Shown: piece after piece, positions 18,958-27,335 of the stretch
Layout of the letters: each line of letters starts with the position of its first letter
Position numbering within the stretch: the first letter of the stretch is position 1
Assembly: GCA_030157655.1 (NCBI GenBank)
Contig: JAOAUK010000026.1
Span: 1-64,000, forward strand
DNA length: 64,000 bases
Direction of reading: 5' to 3'
Source of the DNA: Polynucleobacter sp.
GTDB lineage: Bacteria > Pseudomonadota > Gammaproteobacteria > Burkholderiales > Burkholderiaceae
Notes under the pieces: model-generated
Databases searched by the model: none
What the model was told of the DNA's origin: nothing
Seen by the model: only the letters and a program-made list of their open reading frames with translations
Made by a program: the position numbers and the translations under genes

Positions 18958-19122
18958 AGGGGTAAATATACAGGCTTACCCCAAAAATGAGAATGTTATA
19001 GAATTTAGGGTATTCGCCGAGTTAAGACAACTTGCGGGGCGAATTAAAACTATCCGCTAAAGCGTCGCCGCACTTGGTAATACTCGGCACGTGTTGTCGG
19101 TTATCTAACTAAGGAGCAGCAA
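18958..19122 (+). promoter_or_regulatory. metK promoter and potentially bistable structured leader
   Basis: A -10-like TAGAAT at 18999-19004 with a poor -35 TTACCC (18976-18981, spacer 17) predicts a start near 19011 and a leader of about 112 nt. The leader can form two mutually exclusive perfect 7-bp stems: ATTCGCC (19012-19018) with GGCGAAT (19038-19044), or GCCGAGT (19016-19022) with ACTCGGC (19082-19088). GACAAC (19026-19031) can also pair with GTTGTC (19093-19098), which would make a pseudoknot with the second stem. SD AAGGAG is at 19111-19116. It matches no SAM riboswitch class I can recall. The pairing is read by eye. Confidence 0.45.
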
Positions 19123-20289
19123 ATGGCTAACAATTATTTCTTTACTTCAGAGTCTGTGTCTGAAGGCCACCCAGATAAAGTATCTGATCAAATTTCTGAT
19201 GCAATTCTTGACGCAATTTTGGCGCAAGATCCAACCGCACGCGTTGCTGCCGAAACTCTTTGTAACACTGGTTTAGTGGTTCTTGCGGGCGAAATCACTA
19301 CAACAGCAAACGTTGATTACATCAATGTGGCGCGCGACACAATTCGTCAAATTGGCTACGACAATACTGAATACGGCATTGACTATAAAGGTTGCGCAGT
19401 TTTAGTGGCGTACGACAAGCAAAGCCCGGATATCGCTCAAGGTGTAGATAAAGCCCATGATGATGGTTTGGATCAAGGTGCTGGCGACCAAGGCTTGATG
19501 TTTGGTTATGCAGTTGATGAAACGCCTGAGTTAATGCCTTTGCCAATTCACTTGTCACACCGTTTGGTAGAGCGTCAAGCTGATTTGCGTCGCGATGGCC
19601 GCTTGAACTGGTTGCGCCCTGATGCAAAGTCTCAAGTTACTTTGCGCTATGTTGATGGCAAGCCAGACGCTATCGATACCATTGTTTTATCAACACAACA
19701 TTCACCAGATATTTCTTTAGAAAAATTGCGTGAGGCTGTGATCGAAGAAATTATCAAACCAGTTTTGCCTAAAGAGCTAATTAAAGGCGAGATTAAGTAT
19801 TTGGTTAACCCAACAGGCCGCTTTGTGATTGGTGGACCTCAAGGCGATTGCGGTCTAACCGGCCGCAAGATCATCGTTGATACATATGGCGGCGCAGCCC
19901 CTCATGGTGGTGGCGCATTCTCAGGCAAGGACCCTTCTAAGGTTGACCGTTCAGCTGCCTATGCGGGTCGCTATGTGGCGAAAAATATCGTGGCAGCCGG
20001 TTTGGCAAGCAAGTGTTTAGTACAGATTTCTTATGCGATTGGTGTAGCTCAGCCGACCTCAGTGATGGTTAGCACATATGGCACAGGTAAGATTTCTGAT
20101 GAGAAGATTGCTGAGTTGGTACGTACTCACTTCGATCTTAGGCCAAAAGGCATCGTAAAAATGTTGAATTTATTACGCCCAATTTATCGTAAAACGGCAG
20201 CCTATGGACACTTTGGGCGCGAAGAGCCAGAGTTCACATGGGAAGCAACAGATAAGGCTGCAGCATTAAAAGCGGCTGCTGGTTTATAA
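19123..20289 (+). CDS. metK: S-adenosylmethionine synthetase
   Basis: Makes SAM from methionine and ATP. The 388-aa protein has the N-terminal [20 protein letters not shown] with the catalytic His, [12 protein letters not shown] for ATP/substrate binding, the phosphate loop [22 protein letters not shown], and a standard C-terminus. A strong SD AAGGAG is 6 nt before ATG 19123. It is the first gene of an apparent methyl-cycle transcript metK-ahcY-metF; an SAH riboswitch and terminator separate it from ahcY, so metK can be expressed without the later genes. Confidence 0.98.
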   Translation: MANNYFFTSESVSEGHPDKVSDQISDAILDAILAQDPTARVAAETLCNTGLVVLAGEITTTANVDYINVARDTIRQIGYDNTEYGIDYKGCAVLVAYDKQSPDIAQGVDKAHDDGLDQGAGDQGLMFGYAVDETPELMPLPIHLSHRLVERQADLRRDGRLNWLRPDAKSQVTLRYVDGKPDAIDTIVLSTQHSPDISLEKLREAVIEEIIKPVLPKELIKGEIKYLVNPTGRFVIGGPQGDCGLTGRKIIVDTYGGAAPHGGGAFSGKDPSKVDRSAAYAGRYVAKNIVAAGLASKCLVQISYAIGVAQPTSVMVSTYGTGKISDEKIAELVRTHFDLRPKGIVKMLNLLRPIYRKTAAYGHFGREEPEFTWEATDKAAALKAAAGL

Positions 20290-20304
20290 TTTTTCAAAAC
20301 CTCT

Positions 20305-20382
20305 AAGGAGCGTTGCGAGGTGTTTGGTTCAGCCAAGCACCCTAGGCTTAGAGGGAGGCAAATGCCTTTAGCAACGACGCTC
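20305..20382 (+). ncRNA. S-adenosylhomocysteine (SAH) riboswitch aptamer
   Basis: The region has the layout of the SAH aptamer found upstream of ahcY in beta- and gammaproteobacteria. GAGCG (20308-20312) and TTGC (20313-20316) pair with CGCTC (20378-20382) and GCAA (20371-20374), leaving CGA bulged. A 9-bp arm GGTGTTTGG/CCAAGCACC encloses TTCAG, and a small hairpin AGGCA/TGCCT precedes the 3' strand. AGGAGCGTTGC and GCAACGACGCTC are the conserved flanks of the family. Its place directly before ahcY, the SAH hydrolase gene, supports the call. A covariance-model search was not possible here. Confidence 0.9.
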
Positions 20383-20418
20383 GCTAACCTGTGAAGTGAT
20401 TGGTTGGCGAGCTTTTTT
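20379..20418 (+). terminator. Intrinsic terminator that overlaps the SAH aptamer (expression platform)
   Basis: GCTCGCTAACC (20379-20389) pairs with GGTTGGCGAGC (20402-20412) in 11 pairs with one G-T, loop of 12 nt, followed by TTTTTT. The first four bases of the stem are also the 3' strand of the aptamer's closing helix. Ligand-bound aptamer should therefore block the terminator, giving an ON switch by SAH. Confidence 0.85.
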
Positions 20419-20425
20419 ATTTGCT

Positions 20426-20452
20426 CTCCAAGAACTTCCTAATAGCTTGGAG
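20426..20452 (+). promoter_or_regulatory. Hairpin that sequesters the ahcY Shine-Dalgarno
   Basis: CTCCAAG (20426-20432) pairs with CTTGGAG (20446-20452) over a 13-nt loop. The 3' arm includes GGAG (20449-20452), the SD for ATG 20458. It would lower ahcY translation unless opened, as a second layer after the terminator. Confidence 0.5.
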
Positions 20453-20457
20453 TGAAC

Positions 20458-21897
20458 ATGAACAAACCTACAGATTTAAATATTCTTAAGGACTGCGCGA
20501 TTGCCGATATTTCTTTGGCCAATTGGGGTCGTAAAGAAATTGCCATTGCAGAAACAGAAATGCCTGGTTTGATGGCAATTCGTGAAGAATTTGCAGCTAG
20601 CCAGCCGTTGCGTGGCGCACGTGTTACTGGTTCATTGCATATGACCATTCAAACAGCTGTCCTGATTGAAACATTAGAAGCGCTTGGCGCTGAAGTCCGC
20701 TGGGCCTCTTGCAATATTTTCTCAACACAAGATCATGCTGCAGCTGCGATTGCCGCTAATGGCACACCTGTTTTTGCTATTAAGGGCGAAACATTAGAAC
20801 AATATTGGGAATTCACTCACCGCATTTTTGAGTGGCAAGATGGCGGTTATTCAAACATGATTTTGGATGATGGTGGCGATGCAACGATGTTGTTACATTT
20901 GGGCGCAAAGGCTGAAAAAGATCAATCAGTTTTAAATCACCCAACAAGCGAAGAAGAAACAGTGTTATTTGCTTCAATCAAAGCTAAGTTGAAAGTCGAT
21001 CCTACTTGGTACTCAGTACGTCTAGAAAAAGTGAAGGGCGTTACAGAAGAAACAACCACAGGCGTACATCGTCTATATCAAATGCACGCTAAAGGCGAAT
21101 TAAAGTTCCCTGCAATTAACGTTAATGACTCGGTAACAAAGAGCAAGTTTGATAACTTGTATGGTTGCCGTGAGTCATTGGTTGACGGCATTAAGCGTGC
21201 AACGGATGTGATGGTTGCAGGTAAGGTGGCTGTTGTGGCTGGTTATGGCGATGTGGGTAAGGGTTCTGCACAAGCATTGCGCGCTTTATCTGCGCAGGTT
21301 TGGGTAACAGAGGTGGATCCAATTTGTGCACTACAAGCAGCGATGGAAGGTTATCGCGTGGTAACAATGGATTACGCAGCTGATAAAGCAGATATTTTTG
21401 TTACGGCCACAGGTAACTACCATGTAATTACTCATGATCACATGGCAAAGATGAAAGACCAAGCCATTGTTTGTAACATTGGTCACTTCGATAACGAAAT
21501 TGATATTGCTGGTATTGAAAAATACAAATGGGAAGAAATTAAGCCGCAAGTTGATCATGTGATTTTCCCAGCGAGCAATGGTCAGCCAGAAAAGCGCCTC
21601 ATTATTTTGGCTAAAGGCCGATTGGTGAATTTGGGTTGTGGTACAGGCCATCCTTCATATGTAATGAGCTCATCATTTGCTAACCAAACAATTGCTCAAA
21701 TTGAATTGTGGACAACTGCTGAGACAGGTAAGTATCCTGTTGGTGTTTACACGTTACCTAAACATCTCGATGAGAAGGTTGCGCGTTTACAGTTGAAGAA
21801 GCTGAATGCTCAATTAACTGAGTTATCAGATCAGCAGGCTACATACATCAATGTTAAAAAAGAAGGCCCTTACAAGCCTGATACATACCGTTATTAA
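20458..21897 (+). CDS. ahcY: Adenosylhomocysteinase
   Basis: NAD-dependent hydrolysis of SAH to homocysteine and adenosine, relieving product inhibition of methyltransferases. The 479-aa protein has [16 protein letters not shown] and [11 protein letters not shown] (substrate), the NAD Rossmann motif [27 protein letters not shown], and the C-terminal [10 protein letters not shown] with conserved Lys/Tyr. An insertion around 150-190 is usual for bacterial enzymes. GTG 20452 overlaps the SD, so ATG 20458 is taken. Controlled by the SAH riboswitch and terminator just upstream; metF follows after 27 bp. Confidence 0.98.
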   Translation: MNKPTDLNILKDCAIADISLANWGRKEIAIAETEMPGLMAIREEFAASQPLRGARVTGSLHMTIQTAVLIETLEALGAEVRWASCNIFSTQDHAAAAIAANGTPVFAIKGETLEQYWEFTHRIFEWQDGGYSNMILDDGGDATMLLHLGAKAEKDQSVLNHPTSEEETVLFASIKAKLKVDPTWYSVRLEKVKGVTEETTTGVHRLYQMHAKGELKFPAINVNDSVTKSKFDNLYGCRESLVDGIKRATDVMVAGKVAVVAGYGDVGKGSAQALRALSAQVWVTEVDPICALQAAMEGYRVVTMDYAADKADIFVTATGNYHVITHDHMAKMKDQAIVCNIGHFDNEIDIAGIEKYKWEEIKPQVDHVIFPASNGQPEKRLIILAKGRLVNLGCGTGHPSYVMSSSFANQTIAQIELWTTAETGKYPVGVYTLPKHLDEKVARLQLKKLNAQLTELSDQQATYINVKKEGPYKPDTYRY

Positions 21898-21924
21898 TTA
21901 GTTAATACTAAAGAAAGAAATTAG

Positions 21925-22752
21925 ATGGAATTGAGCGTTGAATTTTTCCCGCCAAAAACTGCAGAAGGTGCTGCAAAGTTACGTTCTGTACGAGAGCAAC
22001 TGGCGGCAGCGCTTAAACCCACGTTTTTTTCAGTAACGTTTGGTGCTGGCGGCTCCACTCAAGATGGAACGCTAGCAACCGTTAAAGAGATCCATGAGGC
22101 CGGTCAACAGGCTGCGCCTCATTTGTCTTGTGTTGGTAGTTCCAAAGAGAACATTAGAGAGTTGCTGGCGCAATATAAAGCGCTTGGCATTAATCGCATT
22201 GTTGCTTTACGAGGTGATTTGCCTTCTGGCATGGGCCAGTATGGTGAGTTCCATCATGCTGATGAGTTGGTCTCATTTATTCGCGGTGAGACAGACAGCC
22301 ATTTTCATATTGAAGTGGCTGCTTATCCAGAAATGCATCCGCAAGCCAAGTCTATGGCTGATGATGTTTTAAGGTTTGCAAACAAAATGAAGGCGGGTGC
22401 AGATTCTGCAATCACCCAGTACTTCTTTAATAGTGATGCATATTTTAGGTTTGTCGATGAGGCAGCTAAGTTGGGCGTTGATCAGCCGATTGTTCCTGGA
22501 ATTATGCCAATTACAAATAGTACTCAGCTGTTACGTTTTTCTGATGCCTGTGGCGCAGAGGTACCACGATGGATTCGTTTGCGCTTGCAATCATTTGGGG
22601 ACGATACTGCTTCAATTAAAGCATTTGGCTTGGATGTTGTTACTGATCTATGTGATCAGTTAAGTGTTGCTGGCGCTCCTGGCTTGCATTTCTATAGCCT
22701 CAATCAAGCTGATACAACTTTAAGTATCGCCAAAAACTTAAATTTAATTTAA
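21925..22752 (+). CDS. metF: Methylenetetrahydrofolate reductase
   Basis: Reduces 5,10-methylene-THF to 5-methyl-THF, the methyl donor for MetH. The 275-aa FAD-dependent TIM barrel shows ELSVEFFPPKT with the catalytic Glu, SVTFGAGGST, IVALRGDLP for FAD/folate, AAYPEMHPQA, and QYFFNSDAYFRF. It lacks the regulatory domain of eukaryotic enzymes. It likely shares the ahcY transcript and so its SAH control. The usual small membrane genes found between ahcY and metF in related genomes are absent. The stop is 2 bp from that of fcl, which converges. Confidence 0.97.
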   Translation: MELSVEFFPPKTAEGAAKLRSVREQLAAALKPTFFSVTFGAGGSTQDGTLATVKEIHEAGQQAAPHLSCVGSSKENIRELLAQYKALGINRIVALRGDLPSGMGQYGEFHHADELVSFIRGETDSHFHIEVAAYPEMHPQAKSMADDVLRFANKMKAGADSAITQYFFNSDAYFRFVDEAAKLGVDQPIVPGIMPITNSTQLLRFSDACGAEVPRWIRLRLQSFGDDTASIKAFGLDVVTDLCDQLSVAGAPGLHFYSLNQADTTLSIAKNLNLI

Positions 22753-22754
22753 TT

Positions 22755-23321
22755 CTAGGCGCTAATAATTAAATCTAGCGCTTCATCGTGTTCTTGAGGG
22801 TGCCAGTCACCCTCATTCACCTTTTGAGTGTTATACGCTACCCCAACTGATTGAAAGTCATGTTGCTCTTTCTTGTATAGAGCAAGCGTCCGATCGTAGT
22901 ATCCCCCGCCATACCCAATGCGCCAAAACTGTTTGTTTTGATCAGACCAGCCAAGGCAAGGGGCAATAATGATGTCTGGGCGTACATGGCTTGAGCTTGA
23001 GCCAATGAGCGGTTCATTAATTCCTTGAGGCCCTTTTTGTAAAGGTGTGTTTTCAGCCCAGGTACCAAACAGCAGTGGTTCGTTTAATTGAACTATGGGT
23101 AGGGCGATCGTTCTGTTTGGATGATATCGGGACCAATTTAATGCTAGTGGGCGCAAATCAAATTCGCTGTTAATTGGCCAATAAATAGCTACGCAACAGT
23201 CATTCAGTTGCTCTAAAAATGCCGCCACATTATTTTCTAGACTTTTTCGTTGAGCATCATCCCTGTTCGACGCCAGTCTTATTTCTAGCAAGTTTTGTCT
23301 AAGGTTATTTAAAGTTTTCAC
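22755..23321 (-). CDS. 5-formyltetrahydrofolate cyclo-ligase
   Basis: Converts 5-formyl-THF to 5,10-methenyl-THF, returning a stored or inhibitory folate to the active pool. The 188-aa protein has the N-terminal basic helix with RQNLLEIR, the ATP/substrate motif FWRIGYGGGYYDRTLA with its Gly-rich loop, and VGVAYNTQKV. It is shorter than some relatives but complete. Convergent with metF, divergent from slt by 29 bp. Its role fits the folate/methyl-cycle neighbours. Confidence 0.92.
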   Translation of the reverse strand: MKTLNNLRQNLLEIRLASNRDDAQRKSLENNVAAFLEQLNDCCVAIYWPINSEFDLRPLALNWSRYHPNRTIALPIVQLNEPLLFGTWAENTPLQKGPQGINEPLIGSSSSHVRPDIIIAPCLGWSDQNKQFWRIGYGGGYYDRTLALYKKEQHDFQSVGVAYNTQKVNEGDWHPQEHDEALDLIISA

Positions 23322-23350
23322 AGGCTACTCAAAAGTAGAAAAAATAAGGC

Positions 23351-25312
23351 ATGATTAAGGGTATGCTACATCGAAAAAACACCAAACTAATAAATAAATT
23401 GATTGCGGGCCTCTTTTTGGCTGCGGTAACAGTTTCTGCGCCATCATTTTCAAAGCCAGCTAAAAATTCATCATCTGCTAAAAAAACAGTTCCGGCCGCT
23501 GACTTAAGTCTTGAAGATAAGCTTTTTGTCGAATTGAGAGAGGCCGCGAAAGTAAACGATGTTGCTAAGACGAGAACCTTGGGCAGTAAATTAGAAAGCC
23601 ACGATTTGTCTGATTACGTGCTCTATTACCAGATAAAGCCTCAAATTTATGACAAGGGTGCACAAGCCAAGGTTGACTCATCAGCAGATGCTGCGGTTGA
23701 AGCTTTTTTAAAAGTAAATGCAGGCAGTGCCATAGCTGATCGTTTGCGTAATGACTGGCTGTTAGTTTTAGGCAAAAGAAAAGACTGGGCTAGCTTTGAT
23801 AAAGAATATGTCCAATTTGTTCTGAACGACGACACTCAGGTGAAGTGTTACGCCGTACAGTCAAAGCAGGCAAAAGGCGAAGATGCCAAACAATTGGGGC
23901 AAGAGTTAAAGAATATTTTGTTAGATGCACAGTATTTTGGTGAGGCTTGCCCAGAGGCTGCGCAGAACCTTTACAAAGCTGGTGGCTTGTCAAAGCAAGA
24001 GGTTGCAGCTATGGGCAGAATTGCGCTTGAAAACAACTATGAGGGGCTTGCCAAAAAATTTGGTGTGGATGATCCAATTGCTGAAACAGTGAAAAAGGCA
24101 AGAACTGATCCAGCACAAGCATATAAAGAGTTTGAAAAAAAAGAATGGCGCACGGGTAGGGAAAATACTGCCGCTGCTTGGGGCGTTATTGGCCAGTTCT
24201 TGGCGAAAAAATTAGATAGAAATGCAATTAAGGCATATCGATTGCAACATGAGGCGGGCAATCAACAATTGTTGTCACCCGAGTCTCAAGAGTGGAAGGT
24301 AAGAACAGCTCTGCGCGAAGGTGATTGGAAGCTAGTTAAAGAATCAATAGAGGGCATGACGCCTGCAATTAGAAAGCGAGATCCTGCCTGGACCTACTGG
24401 TATGGAAGAGCACAAAAAGAATTGGGTGACGATGCTTTAGCCACAGAAACATTCCAAGCCTTAGTGGAACAGTTTCATTTTTATGGTCAGCTGGCCAGAG
24501 AAGACTTGGGAATGAAGATTCACGTTCCAAAGAGAGTGACGCCTGATGAATCATTAGTTAAGCAAATGAGTGCAAACAAAGGTTTTGCTAGAGCGGTTCG
24601 CTTTTATGACATGGGTTTGCGTTTTGAGGGCAATCGAGAGTGGAATTGGGAGCTAAGAACATTAAGCGACAAGCAATTAATAGCTGCTGCTGAGCATGCA
24701 AAAAGAATTGGTTTATATGATCGCGCCGTTAATACTGCTGATCGCACAAAGTTAGAGCATGATTTTGGTTTGCGATACCCCACTCCTTTCAAAGAGTCTT
24801 TGAGTCCAATTGCCAATTCAATTGGATTGGACTCGAATTGGGCATATGGTCTGATTAGGCAGGAATCAAGATTTATTATGGCCGCAAAATCAAGCGTTGG
24901 AGCATCTGGCTTGATGCAGGTGATGCCATCAACTGCAAAATATGTGGCAAAAAAGATTGGCATGACCAACTTCAAGGTTAGCGAGTTAGATGATATGAAA
25001 ACAAATCTAACCTTGGGTAGCAATTATCTCAATATGGTTTTACAAGATTTGGATGGGTCATTTGCTTTGGCATCAGCTGCGTATAACGCAGGCCCTAGTC
25101 GACCAAAGTTATGGCGTGAAAAACTTCCTAGAACTGTTGAGGGCGCAATCTTTGCCGAAACTATTCCATTTAATGAAACTCGCGGATACGTAAAAAATGT
25201 TTTAGCTAATGCGAGTTATTACACGGCGTTATCAACATCTAAGCCACCATCACTTAAGCAAAAGCTAGGGATGGTTTCTCCTAAGGCTTCAGTTTTATCG
25301 GAGTTGCCATAA
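23351..25312 (+). CDS. slt: Soluble lytic murein transglycosylase (Slt70-like)
   Basis: Periplasmic enzyme that cleaves peptidoglycan with formation of anhydromuropeptides, the substrates of AmpG. The 653-aa protein has a signal peptide (residues about 15-35, LIAGLFLAAVTVSAPSFS), a long alpha-superhelical U/L domain, and a C-terminal SLT domain with catalytic Glu in GLIRQESRF, then GASGLMQVMPSTA and SAAYNAGPSRP. Two in-frame ATGs (23351, 23363) have short SD spacing, so the exact start is uncertain. The stop overlaps the following ATG. Confidence 0.94.
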   Translation: MIKGMLHRKNTKLINKLIAGLFLAAVTVSAPSFSKPAKNSSSAKKTVPAADLSLEDKLFVELREAAKVNDVAKTRTLGSKLESHDLSDYVLYYQIKPQIYDKGAQAKVDSSADAAVEAFLKVNAGSAIADRLRNDWLLVLGKRKDWASFDKEYVQFVLNDDTQVKCYAVQSKQAKGEDAKQLGQELKNILLDAQYFGEACPEAAQNLYKAGGLSKQEVAAMGRIALENNYEGLAKKFGVDDPIAETVKKARTDPAQAYKEFEKKEWRTGRENTAAAWGVIGQFLAKKLDRNAIKAYRLQHEAGNQQLLSPESQEWKVRTALREGDWKLVKESIEGMTPAIRKRDPAWTYWYGRAQKELGDDALATETFQALVEQFHFYGQLAREDLGMKIHVPKRVTPDESLVKQMSANKGFARAVRFYDMGLRFEGNREWNWELRTLSDKQLIAAAEHAKRIGLYDRAVNTADRTKLEHDFGLRYPTPFKESLSPIANSIGLDSNWAYGLIRQESRFIMAAKSSVGASGLMQVMPSTAKYVAKKIGMTNFKVSELDDMKTNLTLGSNYLNMVLQDLDGSFALASAAYNAGPSRPKLWREKLPRTVEGAIFAETIPFNETRGYVKNVLANASYYTALSTSKPPSLKQKLGMVSPKASVLSELP

Positions 25313-26226
25313 TGACATCTAGAAATGTTTTATTAATTGGCGGTAGTGGTTTTGTTGGCAGGCAGGTGGCTAGTAAATTAGCTAGCGCAGGCTATAAAGT
25401 TGTGTTGCCAACGCGCCGATCAATCTATGCAAAAGATTTATGGGTATTGCCAAACGTGCAGGTGGTTGAAGCCAATGTGCATGATGCTGTTGTTTTGGAT
25501 GATTTGTGCATGCGCATTGGTCAAGACGGTGTGGTGATTAACTTGGTGGGTGTTCTACACGATAAACAGGGAGCTCCTTATGGCCCGGGATTTGAAAAGA
25601 ATCATGTTGAATTGCCAAGAAAAATTATTGCAGCCATGGCAAAAAACAAGTTGCAACGTTACTTACATATGAGTGCTTTAGGCGCAGATGTTGCGGGCTG
25701 TTCAATGTATCAACGTAGTAAAGGTGCAGGCGAGGCGCTCGTTAAAGAAAGTGCTTTGAACTGGACCATCTTTAGACCATCGGTGATATTTGGCGAAGAT
25801 GATTCATTTATCAACTTGTTCGGGACTTTGCAAAAGTTTGCACCAGTCATGCCTTTGGCGGGGGCTGGCGCAAAATTTCAGCCTGTTTATGTGGGTGATG
25901 TTGCAGAGGCATTTCTTAGGGCCATCAATATGAGTGGAACGGTTTGCCGAACATTTGATTTGGTGGGGGCAAACGTATATAGCCTTGCAGAGTTGGTTAA
26001 GTTTGCGGGAGCCAAAGTAAAAAAATCTAGTTTTGTAATTCCTATTCCTCGCGCATTGGGATATTTGCAGGCATATATGCTGGAATTTATGCCGGGGCCA
26101 ACTCTTATGTCGCGTGATAATTTGGCTTCAATGCAACAAGATAATGTCTTGCCAATGGGGGCGGAGAATGCCCTACAGAAAACATTTGGAATAACCCCGC
26201 AACCTTTGGAAGTTTTACTCCAGTGA
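25312..26226 (+). CDS. NAD(P)-binding complex I NDUFA9-like protein
   Basis: A 304-aa atypical short-chain dehydrogenase. LIGGSGFVGRQVA is the nucleotide-binding motif, LVGVLHDKQGAPYGPGFEKNH and YLHMSALGA are typical for the NDUFA9-like subfamily, and YQRSK supplies a YxxxK-like pair. In bacteria its substrate is unknown; relatives are called complex I assembly or epimerase-like proteins. It is coupled to slt by TAATG and to cca by GTGA. No transmembrane segment is obvious. Confidence 0.85.
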   Translation: MTSRNVLLIGGSGFVGRQVASKLASAGYKVVLPTRRSIYAKDLWVLPNVQVVEANVHDAVVLDDLCMRIGQDGVVINLVGVLHDKQGAPYGPGFEKNHVELPRKIIAAMAKNKLQRYLHMSALGADVAGCSMYQRSKGAGEALVKESALNWTIFRPSVIFGEDDSFINLFGTLQKFAPVMPLAGAGAKFQPVYVGDVAEAFLRAINMSGTVCRTFDLVGANVYSLAELVKFAGAKVKKSSFVIPIPRALGYLQAYMLEFMPGPTLMSRDNLASMQQDNVLPMGAENALQKTFGITPQPLEVLLQ

Positions 26227-27335
26227 AAACCTATGTTGTAGGTGGTGCGATTCGTGACGAGTTATTAGGGCTACCAGTTAAGGACCTTGATTATCTCGTT
26301 GTTGGTGCGACGCCCGAAGTAATGATTGCCAAAGGCTTTAGGCCAGTCGGGCAAGATTTTCCAGTTTTTTTACACCCAGACACAAATGCTGAATATGCTT
26401 TGGCAAGAACAGAGCGAAAGACTGCCCCGGGATACAAAGGATTTGTATTTCATGCAGATCAGCATGTGACCTTAGAGGAAGATTTGGCGCGACGCGATTT
26501 AACGATCAACGCGATGGCCAGAGAGGTGGATCCAAGTGGAGTTGTTGTTGGGCCAGTGATTGATCCATTTGGCGGTCAAAAAGATTTACAGGACAAGCTA
26601 TTCCGGCATGTGGGCGGCGCATTTGTAGAAGATCCCGTGCGTTTGTTGAGAATTGCTAGGTTTGCTGCGCGATTCCCAAGTTTTAGCGTGGCACCAAATA
26701 CATTGGCATTGCTCAAAGAAATCGGCCAAAGTGGAGAGTTGGACGCTTTAGTTAAAGAAAGAGTTTGGCAAGAATTTTCAAGAGGGTTGCTTTCTGAAAG
26801 GCCATCTAGGATGTTAGATGTTCTAGATACTATTGGGGTCTTTAAAAAGTTTTTCCCATCAGAGTTGCTTTTAAAAAATAATCGAAAATTTTTTGACTTT
26901 ATTGATCAATCCACATCATCTAACTTTAATTTGCAACAACGTTGCGCCGTTCTATTTTCTGCGATAGATAGCGGAACTATCAATGCTTGGTGTTCCATGT
27001 GGGGCATTCCGTCTGAGTGCAGAGACTACGCGCTCTTGGGCCATGAAATTCATCAGTCAATTGAGCTTGGTTTAGATAATGCTGAGGATATCTTGCAAGT
27101 ATTGGATCGAGTGGATGTTTGGAGAAAGCCTGAGCGATTTAAAGAGCTAATCGAGGTTGCAGAATTGATTGGAGACCCGGTCGATTTATTGGTCGAATCT
27201 CATTTCGCTGCAAAAAAAGTGAATGTGTCTGATATTGCATCAAGTGTTGCGCAGCAAGGTTCTGGCTCAGGCGAGTTAATAAAAAGAGCAATTGATGAGG
27301 CGCGTCAGTCCGCGATTAAAGAGCTCTTGGTCTAG
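26223..27335 (+). CDS. cca: CCA-adding tRNA nucleotidyltransferase, short form
   Basis: Adds or repairs the 3' CCA of tRNA. The 370-aa class II enzyme has YVVGGAIRDELLG and the metal-binding DLDYLV (Asp20, Asp22), ALARTERK, RRDLTINAMA and RLLRIARFAARF. GTG 26223 overlaps the preceding stop. E. coli-type multifunctional Cca has a C-terminal HD phosphohydrolase domain; here the C-terminal region is shorter and I find no HD metal motif, so phosphatase activity is probably absent. Its end overlaps the convergent methyltransferase gene by 20 nt. Confidence 0.93.
   Translation: MKTYVVGGAIRDELLGLPVKDLDYLVVGATPEVMIAKGFRPVGQDFPVFLHPDTNAEYALARTERKTAPGYKGFVFHADQHVTLEEDLARRDLTINAMAREVDPSGVVVGPVIDPFGGQKDLQDKLFRHVGGAFVEDPVRLLRIARFAARFPSFSVAPNTLALLKEIGQSGELDALVKERVWQEFSRGLLSERPSRMLDVLDTIGVFKKFFPSELLLKNNRKFFDFIDQSTSSNFNLQQRCAVLFSAIDSGTINAWCSMWGIPSECRDYALLGHEIHQSIELGLDNAEDILQVLDRVDVWRKPERFKELIEVAELIGDPVDLLVESHFAAKKVNVSDIASSVAQQGSGSGELIKRAIDEARQSAIKELLV

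Noticed and set aside
18958-19122. Known SAM-I, SAM-II or SAM-IV riboswitch before metK
   Set aside because: The conserved cores that I remember for these classes are not present; recorded instead as an unassigned leader.
24604-25023. 139-codon reverse-strand frame inside slt
   Set aside because: Lies within the catalytic SLT domain coding region; no independent evidence.
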